This document shows, piece by piece, positions 47,067 to 59,495 of a stretch of 64,000 bases of DNA. The stretch spans positions 186,001-250,000 of the forward strand of contig MCFE01000010.1 in NCBI GenBank assembly GCA_002104905.1. Reading direction: 5' to 3'. The DNA is from Basidiobolus meristosporus CBS 931.73 (Eukaryota; Basidiobolomycota; Basidiobolomycetes; Basidiobolales; Basidiobolaceae). The notes beneath the pieces were generated by a model. That model did not search any database. It saw nothing but the letters and a program-made list of their open reading frames with translations, and was not told the DNA's origin. The position numbers and the translations under genes were made by a program. Numbering within the stretch: position 1 is the first letter of the stretch; every line of letters starts with the position of its first letter.

Positions 47067-48558
47067 ATGTTGAGACTTGCTTTAGCAAAGAGAATCAACT
47101 TCAGACATGTGTCAAGATACTCGACTACGGTGACAACACCTAGTTTGACCACTACCCCCGAAGAAACCATCATTCCCCCGCACGAACCAGTTTTGCCTCA
47201 AGACGAGGATTTGGAAGATAAAGTGGCTGTAGAAGACAGCAACGAGCCGGAGGAAGAAAAGGAGGCGGTGGAAGAATTATCTCGTAGAATTAGAAGTCCT
47301 TTACATAAATTGAGAGACAAAGTAGGCTTTTGCATATTGTAACAAAGTATCGGTAACCTTGCTAACCCCCCGGCTTTGCTTATTCTAGGGAAGCAACTTC
47401 TCAGACTTCAAGAGGATTTTAGTGATTGGTGGCGCTGGTGGCGATGGGTGCGTCTCTTTCCTGAGAGAAAAATACAGGCCCAAGGGACCACCTAATGGAG
47501 GCAACGGCGGCCGAGGTGGAAGCGTATTTTTCGAAGCAAGTAAGGATGAAACAAGTCTTGGCGCTTTGAAACTAAAATACATGGCCGAAAAGGGCGGGAA
47601 TGGAAAAGGTGCCCTGATGCATGGCCAATACGGAAAAGACCTTACTCTCAAGGTGCCAGTTGGTACGGTCGTGAGAGAAATCGACCCACCTTTAAGATAT
47701 GCAAGGCTATTCGAGCCTCAAGATGACCCGCTCGTTCACTATCCCGGTTGGCAGGAAAAGAATACTACCGACGCGAAATACAAAAGACACTTACCAAGAG
47801 ATAAGCCCGAAATCATTCAGATGGAGAAAATCACACTCGACCTGGACAAGAACAAGGAAGTTCAATTGATATGTAAGGGTGGTGAAGGGGGGGTGGGCAA
47901 CCCTCATTTTGTTACCTCAAACAACCGAAGTCCTAAATTCGCCAAGCGTGGCCAACAGGGTCAGGTCCGCTACCTTGAATTGGAGTTGAAGACCTTGGCC
48001 GATGCAGGATTAGTAGGCTTACCAAATGCAGGAAAATCAACCTTCCTGAGAGCGGTGTCCAACGCACATCCCAAGGTCGCCCCCTATCCATTTACTACGC
48101 TAAATCCATACATTGGTACAATTGACTTTTCGGATTTCTACCAGCTAACCGTAGCAGACATTCCCGGCCTTATCGCTGGAGCCCACAAAAACGTCGGCTT
48201 GGGTCATTCATTCCTGAGACATGTAGAGAGGAGCAAAGTGCTTGTGTATGTAATTGACCTGGCCAAGGAAAACCCATGGAGCGATTTCGAAACACTCAAG
48301 AAGGAGCTAGAGTTGTATAGAAGCGAACTGACACAAAGAACGAGTCTTATTATTGCGAACAAAGCAGATATCTCGGAGAGAGCCAAGAAGAATTACGCCG
48401 AATTTCAGCAACGTTACCCCAATTTAGAAATAGTCCCAATCTCGGCAAAGTACAAGAAGAACATCACAAAAGCGACCTCCTTGATCAGAAAATTGGTTGA
48501 GGAACAAAAGCAGATTGAAAAAGAATTGCGTCTAAAGGAAGAGCTTGAGATCATTTAA
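47067..48558 (+). CDS. MTG2: Mitochondrial Obg-family GTPase MTG2
   Basis: Exons 47067-47321 and 47389-48558 encode 474 residues. Mtg2-type GTPases assist assembly of the large mitochondrial ribosomal subunit at the inner membrane. An arginine-rich N-terminus (MLRLALAKRINFRHVSRYS) fits a mitochondrial targeting signal. The glycine-rich Obg domain follows (GGAGGDGCVSF, NGGNGGRGGSV). GTPase motifs are G1 GLPNAGKST (295-303), the G2 region PFTTLNP, G3 DIPG (342-345), G4 NKAD (409-412) and G5 SAK (437-439). An acidic linker (about 45-75) separates the targeting signal from the Obg fold. The intron (67 nt) has a GTAGGC donor and a GCTAACC branch. The ATG at 47067 is the first after an upstream in-frame TTG. 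Confidence 0.95.
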
Positions 48559-50285
48559 TTACTTTCTTTATCTTTCGTAACCACAAGATACCATGCAAAT
48601 CTCCTCATTTACATGTATATTATGTTTACCCATCACATCTTATCCTCATATACTTACATATGTAGAGAATTCATGTACTTTTAGGCCTAATAAAGCGCTC
48701 ATTAGAAGTCAAATGATCCGGAGGCTGGAATGGCTTGAAGAGAAGTCACTATATAAGGGAAACAAATCGAACGGAGTAATGGACGTGAGAACAGCTGGGA
48801 GAATTCGTAAGCAAGCCACACGATATTCAGGAAGAATCAGATTCTATGGGAAACTCTGTGCCAATGGGTGCCAGGTAACCAGTCCGATAATGGCTGGGAC
48901 CACAATGTTCCCTCTAGGCGGAAGAAAATGAAATTCCCCGATTCAACTTTCCAAGACACATCGACTGCTGCACTCTGGTCACACCTGGGAAACAACGTGG
49001 CTTTGTCATATGAGACATTCAGGAATGAAGGTTCCATCTAGATCGATCCATCGCCAACCTGAGTAATCTGAACATGATCCACCAAAAGAATGTTCACCCA
49101 ACCGTTTAAACTAATTGCACCAACCATATTGGTAAACGATAGGCCTATAAGCGGCGACAGGAACCAAGAGATGCCAATAAATGGGGATCTGTCGGGAGCA
49201 TGATCTCACCTTTTGGTCTGAACCCTCATACGACTCACCAATTGTAGTAATAGATTAGTGGTCTTTATTTCTTATTTTCTCAATTCGGCGGTTGTCATCC
49301 GCAACTCGTGCGCAGCAAGCTGCAGAATCCCGCCAAAAATAGACTTGCTCCATAAGTATAGCTCCGTATGGAAATTGCTCGCTGCTTGATGATGCTGACT
49401 TTGCTACTTTGTTTAGCTCAGCAAACAACCTGATTCCTCAATCGTTCGAGCACTATAAAGCATGGCTGCACATACATTCTTCACTGTCTCAGGCGGCAAA
49501 TGTGATTCCAGATTGAACAACATATACTAAACCTGAGTCATAGCTCGGTTCACATGACAGCCCTGATCGAGCTCTGGATGGGATGGCATCACATAGCCGA
49601 CTCTTGCTCGATTCCAAGCGTTTCAACTGCATCCCCAAACCACCCAATCACCAGAGATCGAGTCAAGTTCACCTGGGAGTTCCTGGTTGCCCAAAATCCC
49701 GTCATCACCTAAATAGAGTACAGCATCTGATACTATTATCAAGCACTTGAGTAAAATAACTGGTCAAACCCACAGCTCCAGATGCACCAGGATTTATTGG
49801 ATTCAGCTGTTCGTAGATGGCTAGAAATGGTGATGGTTATATAATTTGTATTCATTGAGGTTACTACAAAAGGGTGCCAAAGAAGCCCCTCTTCTGACCA
49901 ATTATTGGCCATGGTCAGCCATTCTGTAGTGCCAACTGGGTAACCAGCTGGTCTACCGTGGTGAATTTGAGAATGGAGACACTGGCATTCGACAAGTAGG
50001 GTCTCATCCAGAATTCGTGCTATATGTGCTGATGTTTATTGATCGGTTTGAACGCGATGGTGCTCAAGAAATCTATCTTCTATTTATGTACAAGGCTTCA
50101 GCCAACGCTCTGAACACCGGCGAAGGGAATATCAATAGGGAAAAGTCAGCAAAACCATTAGATTAGAAAGAGGGGAATGTAGTCTATGTTTTTGGATATA
50201 CGGGCAAAGAAGTTGGACATAAAAAATCTATCTGTGGACTGTATATATGGTAAAAAGGGTTGGGTGCTCGGCTATATGTAGATGT
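48559..50285. other. Intergenic, no supported gene
   Basis: The start of the gene-poor block. The open frame at 48593-48931 (+, 112 codons) follows MTG2 directly but has no recognisable domain and may lie in its 3' UTR. Confidence 0.4.
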
Positions 50286-50696
50286 TCAACGCACCATGTG
50301 CAGCCATGGTTTGCTGGTTTTGCGGACAAATCCACGAGTATCCTTGCGAGGGCTGGATGCATGGCGTGCTTGATATAGAGGGCTGGCCAACAGTAGGATC
50401 GATTCGACTGTGGGATAGGATCTGCCAACCATCTCCTTGACGACAGTGAAATAGTGATAACGAATCTGGTTACGAACCTCCATGGGTAGTCCGACATTGC
50501 TAACTGTGAATCCTCTATTGCTGACCTCTATGGTAAGCTGGATACCATCTAATGTGCAGAAGGAGAAGATCGACCATGGGATAAATGGGTCCGTTGGATA
50601 GTTCATGCGGTGCACTTCCAAAGTATCCTCCAACATTTCTGAGCGTAGGTTACGAAGGAGATTGACGACATCTTCACGAGGCGCACTGACTTTCAT
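50286..50696 (-). CDS. Hypothetical small protein
   Basis: The first ATG of the open frame (50696) gives about 136 residues; the frame is open back to 50794 but without ATG. I do not recognise the product. The amino-acid make-up looks genuine: an amphipathic N-terminal helix (EDVVNLLRNLRSEMLEDTLEV), then alternating hydrophobic strands (WSIFSFCTLDGIQLTIEVS) and a basic C-terminus. A TTATATAA element lies about 150 bp upstream on the same strand. A CACTAG acceptor-like site just upstream of the open frame could mean an unresolved first exon. Confidence 0.45.
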   Translation of the reverse strand: MKVSAPREDVVNLLRNLRSEMLEDTLEVHRMNYPTDPFIPWSIFSFCTLDGIQLTIEVSNRGFTVSNVGLPMEVRNQIRYHYFTVVKEMVGRSYPTVESILLLASPLYQARHASSPRKDTRGFVRKTSKPWLHMVR

Positions 50697-50842
50697 TGAA
50701 GTAGATGGCTGAGGGGGAAGAATCGAACGTTGGTGGCGATCAAAAGGAATGGGCAAGTAGGCTCGTAATGGTGTACAGTCGTAGGGTGGAGACTGCTAGT
50801 GAAAATACAGAAGTGAGATCTCACCTGGGAAGATCGGTGACA

Positions 50843-50850
50843 TTATATAA
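50843..50850 (-). promoter_or_regulatory. TATA box upstream of hypothetical gene
   Basis: TTATATAA on the minus strand about 150 bp upstream of the chosen ATG. It supports transcription of the small ORF, but is sequence evidence only. Confidence 0.35.
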
Positions 50851-53800
50851 GCAGTGAGGAGGAAATTTTCTTCGAATCAGTCCTGGGTAAAGCCATTACC
50901 GAATATGGACGGACTATGATTTGGATTTGCTTGTCACTTCTGAGAAATTTTCTCATCAGCTTCAGGATTTTTCTGAGCAGATTCTCGAATGAACATGATC
51001 GGCCAATGATGAAATTGAGTGCCTTTTAGGAACAATCTGACATTGAAATGTGCTATCAGCGATCCGGTGGAATGAGGTGCAGCTTGTTTACAAGCGGGAG
51101 CATCTATTGGTCTAGCACATCGCCCGTCTATTGGGACCTGGCGAGCAGGCGAATAGCCGTTTATTACAGGCTATCCACCGGACACAACATGAGTATGGCT
51201 CTTGCATTATTACGGCCAGGGAATGCCCGAGTGATTGAGATAAGATGGCCTTGAATTGAAACATCGGATTCACCAGGATTTCCCAACGAGGCACCATAAC
51301 CTATATCGGCAATCCTGGTGGCTACTCCGTCCACTCTAGATCACTCGGATTGAGCCGAGCTAATTCATCAAGATTTCCTAGATTTATATGATCGAATATT
51401 GCTACAATTATGGAAATCACCAGCTATTGTGGACTTCGTTTTTCTCTCATCGACAAATAGGATCCGCCCTTGGCCGGGACTGTACTTGGAATGCCCCGCA
51501 GGTGGTGTAATCATTTTCCAAAAAAGAAGCACCATCCATTAAGCGTATATTGTATAGAATAAAGAATAATGAATTTAGAGCAGTTACCGAAATGGCGAAG
51601 ATGGATTGCTTTGTGAGAGGCGCCAGTGTCTACAAGGTTTGATCAGCATTGCTGACCGAACTAGTGTGATATCCATCGAATATCCTAGAGGTTGTATTGG
51701 CAACTGAAGATGCTCATCGTATATCAGCGTATTCCTATGTTTTCTCCCGAAAACGGGTTAGGGTGTAAGCGGCCCAAAGGGCATACGCTGCTGGTTGCAC
51801 CAATTTATGTACCCATTATTATATAGTTAATGACCATAAATATGTCTACGAACAATTAAAATATATGGCTTGCACTATTCAACGCGCCCTATCACAACCT
51901 TTAGGTAAATGGTGGTATCGCAAGGCATCCTTCAACCCAGCAGTTGTGTATCCTGTAGCGCTTGCAGTCATGTTACATCACGAAGTCCATACAAATACAT
52001 GGCGTATGTACCATTCTACAAACAGTGACATATTCATTTCTATTGATATATCGGCAATTTCGATTCGTAACATTATTCTGACAGCTACTCATTAATTCGT
52101 ATTGAGGAAACATTGACTCGTGCAGCAGATGGATGATCCAAAAAAATCTGCCTGCAGTCAGCTTGTTAGTATTGCCATTTCGACTTGCTAATTTCCATAT
52201 CAACCACAATCGAAATTGATATGCATTACGTAGATGCCAGTCAAATGAAATTTCCATCCTAGATAGTCCTTGATGACACGGGCTTTGGTAAGCGTTTTCT
52301 ATATTTCCTGCTCGCAGTTTATGCTTAATTCGTGATACACATGTGATAGAGTTAGGCCTGGTAATTATTGTAAGTACGCTCCCAAGCGCCAGTGGCTATT
52401 GTAGACATGCTGATCACTCGATGTAGCGCTTAAAACAACGGGTATATATTTCGGGTGGTAGCATCAACTTTAAAGTTCGCATGTCCTTCATTATAATTTA
52501 TGAGGCTAGCATGTATAATGCCCCTGTTGTAGAAAATGCGTTACGTGTTGTTTCAGAAACAGATAAAACCATCCAAACTAGAAAGTGCTAAAGATCAGTG
52601 GAATAAATTGTGCTTTGACGTACGAGTTTGTCATTGAAGATGGATGAATTTTCCCTTCGACAGAATTGTGTAAAATCCACTAGGTGGGTGTGTCATGGAG
52701 GATCAAAGTATAAAAACTTCTAGATTACCCTGAGAAGCCTCTAGCTAAAAATGTTCGAAAATACCGACAACAGCGATTCCCAATTCCCATTTGAATCTAA
52801 TGCAAATCTTTGTTGTACAAATAATCCTATGTAAAACTCATCATTTTTAGCGGCTTCTTCAGATTTCCAGAAACACCATAATAAAAACCAACGTACTTGT
52901 CCTCTACGAGGTTCTCGACTCATCGTTATATTAAGATGCTAGATTAACTCGAAATCTGATTGAGGATACGTATATATATACTACAAGCGAAGGGTTCAAT
53001 TCGGAGAGGGCACTTGTCGATGTTCCACATCGTTGGGGATGGCAGAATAGGATGCTTTACGGCTCTGCATCTCCATTAGGATTGGGTCTTCTCTAATTCA
53101 TGCTGGATTCATATGATCATGCATTTAGAAACTCTGGCCTCGTGAAGGAAAGACAGGGGTCCCAAAAAGTGCTGGGGCCAGGTAATGTTGGTAGCGCCAA
53201 TGCTTGCATCTAAGATGTAGCTTACTGATGGGGGTTGTGGGCAAGCCCAACACGAACAATCCGTAGAATTATGAAGCTCAGAAACTCGGAGCACGTACAA
53301 ATTAACTTGTGGCTATTTAGAAGACATTACTTTTACAGAGGTGCCATTGGATTTCAGTGAAGCAAATGTTGTCCCTCTGTGGTAATAATGGGGTAGGGCT
53401 AAGGGTTAAGCCCAATCTGACGATCTTAATTAGGAAGCAACCCTATTCCCAAAACATCCTGATTTAAGTATGGACAATAATGGCAGGTGCCAGGTTCTCC
53501 AATTTTAGATCGCCAACTATTGCCAATAATTATATATATCATGATCTCACGCTGGGTCAATACCTGAGAAATAAATCTGCCAGATCTGTTTATCAATTCT
53601 CCTGAATTGTGGAAATATTGAATAATAATTTTCCAAGCCGCCCAAAAACCCCTAAATTTCATACATCCTTCCATTTCCTTTCAAACTACCTGTAAATATC
53701 TATTATTAAATGGACTTTTTGTAGAATCTAATTAAACTGGGTTTATGTTTAAGTGGATACACCCGATTATCACTAAATCACATTCAAATCTCAATTCTAT

Positions 53801-54403
53801 TGGTTTCAACAAAAGTTGCCATCAAACATCGAGTTGGAGCTTAGAGGTTCCATTGCTGCGCAGGGTTTGATTCAGCGCGAAGATTGATCAATTTACTACC
53901 ACAGCAAAATGCAGCATTCAACTGACTCCCAAGGTATCGGATTCAGCCACAGCTGAATCATAATGGTTTTGGCAAAAAACGTTGCTATATAGGAAACCTC
54001 TGGTGAGTTCTTGCTTTTCATTCATGCCTTGAAGTACCAACCGAATCTTGAAATGCATGGTTGTCAATGGATGAAAAATTGAGGATTCGTAAAAGGAATA
54101 CTAGATGTGCTGGTTCAAGCGCCTTACCGCCAATAGTATGATAGGGGCTACGTGATAATCATCATCAAGTGCTCTCACATACGTCGCTATAATGGTTATG
54201 CCTTTTTACCCATCAATTCAAATTCTGAAGTGTGGGTATGTATCTCCAAAGTCCTGAATGCAAAATAATAAACTAGTATTCTATCAAGATTCTATGGCTG
54301 CTTCTGCTAGAGCACCATGACCCTATTGTAATATTTACTATTTCACATCGAATCCCCATGCTAGTCATTGTGTTAGGTTACACTAACCTTAAAAACAGTG
54401 CAG
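50851..54403. other. Gene-poor stretch, nothing recognised
   Basis: About 3.5 kb with short, domain-free open frames on both strands and no clear member of the repeat families described elsewhere. Confidence 0.4.
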
Positions 54404-54409
54404 TTTATT
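54404..54409 (-). terminator. Polyadenylation signal AATAAA
   Basis: AATAAA on the minus strand, 29 nt past the stop of the small secreted protein gene. Confidence 0.5.
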
Positions 54410-54437
54410 GAGGCAAATGTTCGGTGTTTCTGTGGGC

Positions 54438-54719
54438 TTAGTCCCTACACTTGATGCTCTCGAATGCGTAGCCAGTTTGGTAGGAGCTTTTGATGTTTTC
54501 ATGGATGGTGCCGCCAAGGCAGTCAACTCTTCCGTAGATTGCGCAGCTTCCGGTGTGAACTTTAACGGAATATCTTGGAGTGACCTTAACACACCTCGCG
54601 GCTGTGATAGCTGCACTGTTTCCAGTGATATCAATGTTGTCATAAATGGTGGCGTAGGTCTTTGCATAGGCAGCTTGGGCAAGTACAAGGGCCGCAGTGA
54701 CGGCAAAAAAAAGCTTCAT
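54438..54719 (-). CDS. Small secreted cysteine protein, beta/gamma-crystallin-like
   Basis: 93 residues. An N-terminal signal peptide (MKLFFAVTAALVLAQAAYA) with an A-Y-A cleavage site leaves a mature chain of about 74 residues. Four cysteines (C43, C59, C67, C91) could form two disulphides. Two related segments, ATIYDNIDITGNSAAI and CAIYGRVDCLGGTIHE, have the aromatic-x-glycine spacing of a Greek-key (beta/gamma-crystallin-type) repeat; this family call is inference. TATAAATA lies 60 bp upstream and AATAAA 29 bp downstream, so the transcription unit looks complete and intronless. Extracellular or cell-wall location is expected; role unknown. Frames on the other strand and in frame +1 (54389-54749) are shadows. 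Confidence 0.75.
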   Translation of the reverse strand: MKLFFAVTAALVLAQAAYAKTYATIYDNIDITGNSAAITAARCVKVTPRYSVKVHTGSCAIYGRVDCLGGTIHENIKSSYQTGYAFESIKCRD

Positions 54720-54777
54720 GGTTTCAAAGAGCTAAGGTGCTTTTCGTGAGTGATCAGATTGAATCAGAAGTCATTGT

Positions 54778-54785
54778 TATTTATA
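54778..54785 (-). promoter_or_regulatory. TATA box of the small secreted protein
   Basis: TATAAATA on the minus strand, about 60 bp upstream of the ATG at 54719. Confidence 0.55.
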
Positions 54786-56132
54786 CTGATGAAATCCTAT
54801 GGTGATGAGCAATATGAGATTTTGCCAATATAATGATTCTCATATCCTTCTGGTTAGACGGCAGCCTTTCAGTGGGGAACTTTAACATACCATTTTTGGA
54901 GGTTGGGCCAGCTCTGGATGCCTTAAGGAAAGGCATAAAGCCGCAAACGCGAATTGCAAGTATAATGCCTATAAGGTAGCGAATCAGGGAATTTGAAGTG
55001 TCATACCAATGTATTCAAAAGCGACCAGCCAGATGTGGTCCAGTGAGGTTATGTTCCAAACAAGCACTTAAATCCTGGGTGGTATTATGTCCAGTTGAAC
55101 TAAGCGTGGCGTATTCTTATCAATTGTTCCTGATGACACAAGAAATCTATAGGTGTACACGAATCCAAGGCCTATTATCAACATTATTGCCAACATTTAT
55201 AAGTATATGGAACCAACTTCCTCCAGACTCATTGCGCTTTCGGTAAAAGATCAATCTCGTAATTTAGCATGAATAAGCCACCCCAATGATGGTGTAACAT
55301 CTGGCATAAAAATCTCGCAATAACAAGATATCCTGTTACTCAGAGTCCAAAGTGAGTAAAATCTATAGGATAGGCACAATGCACTACATGACTGGTGCTA
55401 TAAACCGCTAGTCTTTAAATTCTGGTTGGCTAAATACCACCATATACTTGTATGTTGTCGATATTACTTGTATCGTATAACCAGGTAGTAGTCATGTAGA
55501 GTCATAACGGTGTTGCAGTCACTATTAAAAGAAACAGAAAATGGTGAAGCCGTGTGGCTGAGTAGCCCATAACCTTATATCAACACAGAGTAACACATGA
55601 CCCACCAATATTGTCTTCAATAGTAGACCAAGCACCATAATCTGGACGCTTGGGTGGGTGCCATCAATGTCACAATCCTAAAAACCGCTGGCTGATAATT
55701 ACCAAAAGCATTATGTAGAGTCTGAGCTAATGCCCATAGTTTGTCGAAAATCTGTATCCGAGCAAAATTTCAGGAAGTAGTGACGGGAGCTGCATGGGCC
55801 ACCCACTCAGTGATGTATTGAATGAATATGCTATTGGTAAAGTGATTAGCGGTTCCCGAATCAATCGACAGTATTTAATGTTGATGCGGCACATTTGAAC
55901 AATTTAACTCAGTTGATAATGCCAACAGGTAGATATGTACAAAAAAATGTAAAGTATCATTTTAAGAGTCTATTGTATGAGACTTTAATGAATAGTCGCA
56001 ATCCTTATCTGTATTCAAGTGCACTAAAATAAGTACATTGATGATCAACACTATTGTTACTTTGAACACCTGGCACAAACCCTTATTCAAGTCTCAATAT
56101 GTGTAGATCAATACTGCCAGATTAAACATATC
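54786..56132. other. Intergenic, no supported gene
   Basis: No recognisable coding sequence; the open frame at 54998-55246 (+) lacks domains. Confidence 0.4.
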
Positions 56133-56450
56133 CCTATGAAAAATCTCAAACTTGAAATTCATCTGATTTTCAGCTGGTATTCTGCTGGTATTCTAATGGT
56201 ATTTTGCTGGTATTTAGCTGGCGATTTCCTTCAAATTTTCAGTTGCAATTTTTGGTGCAAGTAGTGTGCAGCTGATTACCAAATTTGGTATGAATGCTAG
56301 TTGGCCTAGTCTACTCCTGGAAAATATGTCTGCTTGTATGCCCAACAGCTAGTACCTGAGATATTGACAGTTGTTGGTTTTGAGAGACTTAGAATTCAGC
56401 TGATATTATAGTGGTATTCTGCTGGCCTTTTCTTATTTTTTTCTCAGTAG
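56133..56450 (+). repeat. 330-bp dispersed repeat, copy 2
   Basis: Aligns along its length with 6742-7060. It starts ATGAAAAATCTCAAACTTG, carries four or five GCTGGTATT-like units (56175-56222), then ACCAAATTTGGTATGAATG and CAGCTGATATTATA, and ends in a TTTTCTTATTTTTTTC tract. Confidence 0.75.
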
Positions 56451-56875
56451 TATTGATGCATAGCTTAAAAATCAACTCATGATAATATGATGCTTTTCAA
56501 AAATTTCAACTGGTGGCAAATGTGGCAATATAAAAATAACTACTTGCTGGTACTGTAGCTGACATTTTAAATCTTATTGAATTAGCGAATTTGGGCTATT
56601 ACATATCTTAATTGAATGGATGTAGTTGTATTAAACGTCTATATTAATACCATGGAGCAACAAATGCCCTACTCAGTATTTCAGACTCGCTTTTTTGCTA
56701 GTATTCTTACCATTTCACTACAGGCTCATAATGGTGTTCTGCAGCCCCTATAACAAAGAAGTTTGTACTGTTCATAGCTTGCGAGTAAGCCAGCGACTTT
56801 GCTTCACATATAGTACATGTATATGATATTTAATATTGCATGTAGCATATGTAGTAAGTTGACTTGCGGATATGG

Positions 56876-57224
56876 TTTCAAGGTTCTAGGGAGTACTGAA
56901 AGTGATCTAGAGAACTAGAAGAACTGCATGGTATTCACTTGTTTTATGGGGCACAAGTAAAGCGTTTATATTACCAAGGAGAACTTTGCAAAGCCATTGT
57001 TAATAATACTTAAAGAAGGCCCAGGTAGTGGTGAGCAAAGTTTGGGGGCTTTTGAACGAATTTGAAAATCTTGGTAACTTCCAGGCCTTTGCTAATTTCT
57101 AGGACTAGCTAACATCTTACGAACTAACGCCTTAGTAAATAACATATAGTTTAGCAATAAGCTAATTAAAATATTAAGGTATATGAGTGGTTTACGTGTG
57201 ATCGAAATATTTACAACAAATAGA
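56876..57224 (-). repeat. LTR-B copy 1
   Basis: About 350 bp. It is related over parts of its length to LTR-A (GGAGTACTGAAAGTGATCT and GCAAAGTTTGGGGGCTTTT blocks) but has its own end: AACTTCCAGGCCTTTGCTAA, AATAAGCTAATTAAA and ATTTACAAC. On the minus strand it begins with a GTTGTAAAT-type start. Confidence 0.6.
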
Positions 57225-57392
57225 GTGTCTCAGCTAATGGAAATACTTAGGTGATAACACAACTATTCTCACTGGTTGGATTGTTCAACACATGCATGTT
57301 CTTTTCTGTACAAAGCTTTACAAACTGTGCATGTGCCTTTTTTTGTGCTCAAGAAGGACCCACAAGGCTATAAACCATATGGACACGTTTTT

Positions 57393-57739
57393 ATGCAAGA
57401 CTCTAGGAAGTATTGGAAGTAATTTGGAGCACTCGAAAAATTGCATCATACCCACATGTTGGTTTATTGAGTTCAAATAAAGTGTTTGTACTTTTAGGAG
57501 ATCTCCGTAAAGCTGGGGATACTGATATTTCAAGGTATTTTATAAGAAGCTGTGTACAGAGTTTGGGGTCTTTTGGGCCAGTTTGCAAATATTGATAACT
57601 TCCAGGCCTTCACCTATTCTTAGAATTAGCTGATAGCTGACAAACTAAATCTCAGGTAAATAATTCATAACTTCGCAATAAGCCAATTAAATTTTACGCT
57701 ATATTAATGGTTTAGGCGTAAGCTAAATATCTACAACAC
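57393..57739 (-). repeat. LTR-B copy 2
   Basis: Direct repeat of 56876-57224, about 170 bp further on. Shared blocks include GGAAGTATTGGAAGTAATTTG, ACAGAGTTTGGGGTCTTTTG, AACTTCCAGGCCTTCACC, AATAAGCCAATTAAATTTTA and CTACAACA. Two copies in the same direction so close together could be the LTR pair of a deleted element. Confidence 0.6.
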
Positions 57740-59495
57740 GCTTTAATAACTTTGAGAACTTCCTGAGCATCACCAACTCTTAGAATTAGTCAACATCCTT
57801 TAGACATACCTCAAAAATCTATAGTTTTAACCGTTCTCTATGTAGGTACTTGATTCTCATCCAAATTGAATCACTGCTGATTTTTGTAGGGCAGTCTCAT
57901 GGTGCACATCAGGAATCTAAACATGGGAAATACAAGGTAAAGGTCACCTTATCCGCTGAGAACAGTAACGCACGTTGGAAGTTGAGCTGCTGTAAGAATG
58001 AGCATAACATTAGCCTCTCAAAAGTTCTATAAATAGTCACACCATATGTATTTATATAGTGTAGAGTTTTTAATCTGCATATTACCATTAATGACCAAAT
58101 CAATTTACTTCGAGCACTTGGTTCAGCCAATTCAGATTATGAAAAAATCACTTTCCAAGCTATTCCTAATAAAATCTACACATTGCTTAACTTTCGTGAA
58201 GCAAGAATCTAGTTCCATAATTTGCAGACATTTACCAGCTTCGTGTGTAATGAGCCCATGACAGTAATGGCACCAGATTTAAGTATGTTTATGCAACGTT
58301 TGGGATTGATACAGGGGGAACTTTTTAACCATTCAATGTAATCCATATCGAAGTCATAAATTGTACAACCCCAAAGCAGCAATGCCCAAAGAATTCAGTG
58401 ACTGCAGCATAATGATCAATGCTGTAGTCACCACAGCCATTGAAGAATGTTGTCTGAGCTATGCCGATGTTATATTGGCTACTAAATGGGCTTGGTCATA
58501 TATCCGTTTATGTAAATATGTTTACAGAAACTCCGGCAACGGACCTCGTTTTTCTTTGTGATTGCCACAGAAAAATACAGTTTGAAATGTTAACCTTGTC
58601 GGGCAGTTATTGAGTCAACCGGGTGTACAACGCCAAATATATATATGGTACGATTCTTTTCCTTCAATGTTCACGTACTTTATTCGTTCCATTGAAGAGT
58701 ACCACAATTGGAGAGTTCTGAATCCGTTGAATTCGGATTTCTTTTAATTGTGCCCCTTTAGAAGTGGCGATTTTCTGTTCACAAAATAGGTATTGTTATA
58801 GAAGATTCCATGCTATCTAATCGGTCATTTCGATTTGAGTAGATCATCCTCCCCAGGCTTTGGAAAAATCAACCAACGTTTCCTGGAAATGCTGTGGACG
58901 CTATTAATACTTCCCTTTACAGCGCGCGATATCTCATGAAATAGATCGGTAGTTGCGCCTCCGTTGAGATACAAAAACTAGGAATATGCTAGTGAAGCAC
59001 AGCTACCATTAATGTAGAAGTGTTTCAATTTTAGTGGAAAAAACGAGAAGCATAGCTTTGTGCACTATAGGTGATGCTCAATGAAGGGTGGCCAGTATCT
59101 ACATCATTACTCAATACCCATATGGAGTCCACACTGGATACGCAGCGTACCAGTGTTATCAACAGCCTGGAGGGATGCTGGTTACAGTGCTTACGAAAAA
59201 TGTATCACACTTTTGGTTTAGTAAACCGTTTTATTGGCTATTTCAATACCTCGTCAATAATAGCAATATGGTAATACATTTGAATGGCTAGTAATGGGGC
59301 TGCATCGCTTACTTGGGTGTACGTTGACAAAACGCTTGCTAGCTGCTTACAACACAGTAATCAAACACCTGTACTTTTATGATACCGAATTTCTGTGCAC
59401 ATATACGGAGACGATAATTTGATTCAGGTGTCAAGTTTGAAGGTTGGTTCAAAAGGAAATGCCACCCGCACTCATCAGTTGGTAGAAACTTCAGC
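57740..59495. other. Intergenic, no supported gene
   Basis: About 1.75 kb of AT-rich spacer downstream of the P450-reductase gene. Small frames (57850-58032, 58361-58561, 59071-59291) lack domains. Confidence 0.4.

Noticed and set aside
54389-54749. Two overlapping frames of 105 and 113 codons at the small secreted protein
   Set aside because: Shadows; only the 93-residue frame has a signal peptide with matching TATA box and polyadenylation signal.
57318-57595. Overlapping short frames near 57.4 kb
   Set aside because: They fall inside an LTR-B copy on both strands and encode nothing recognisable.
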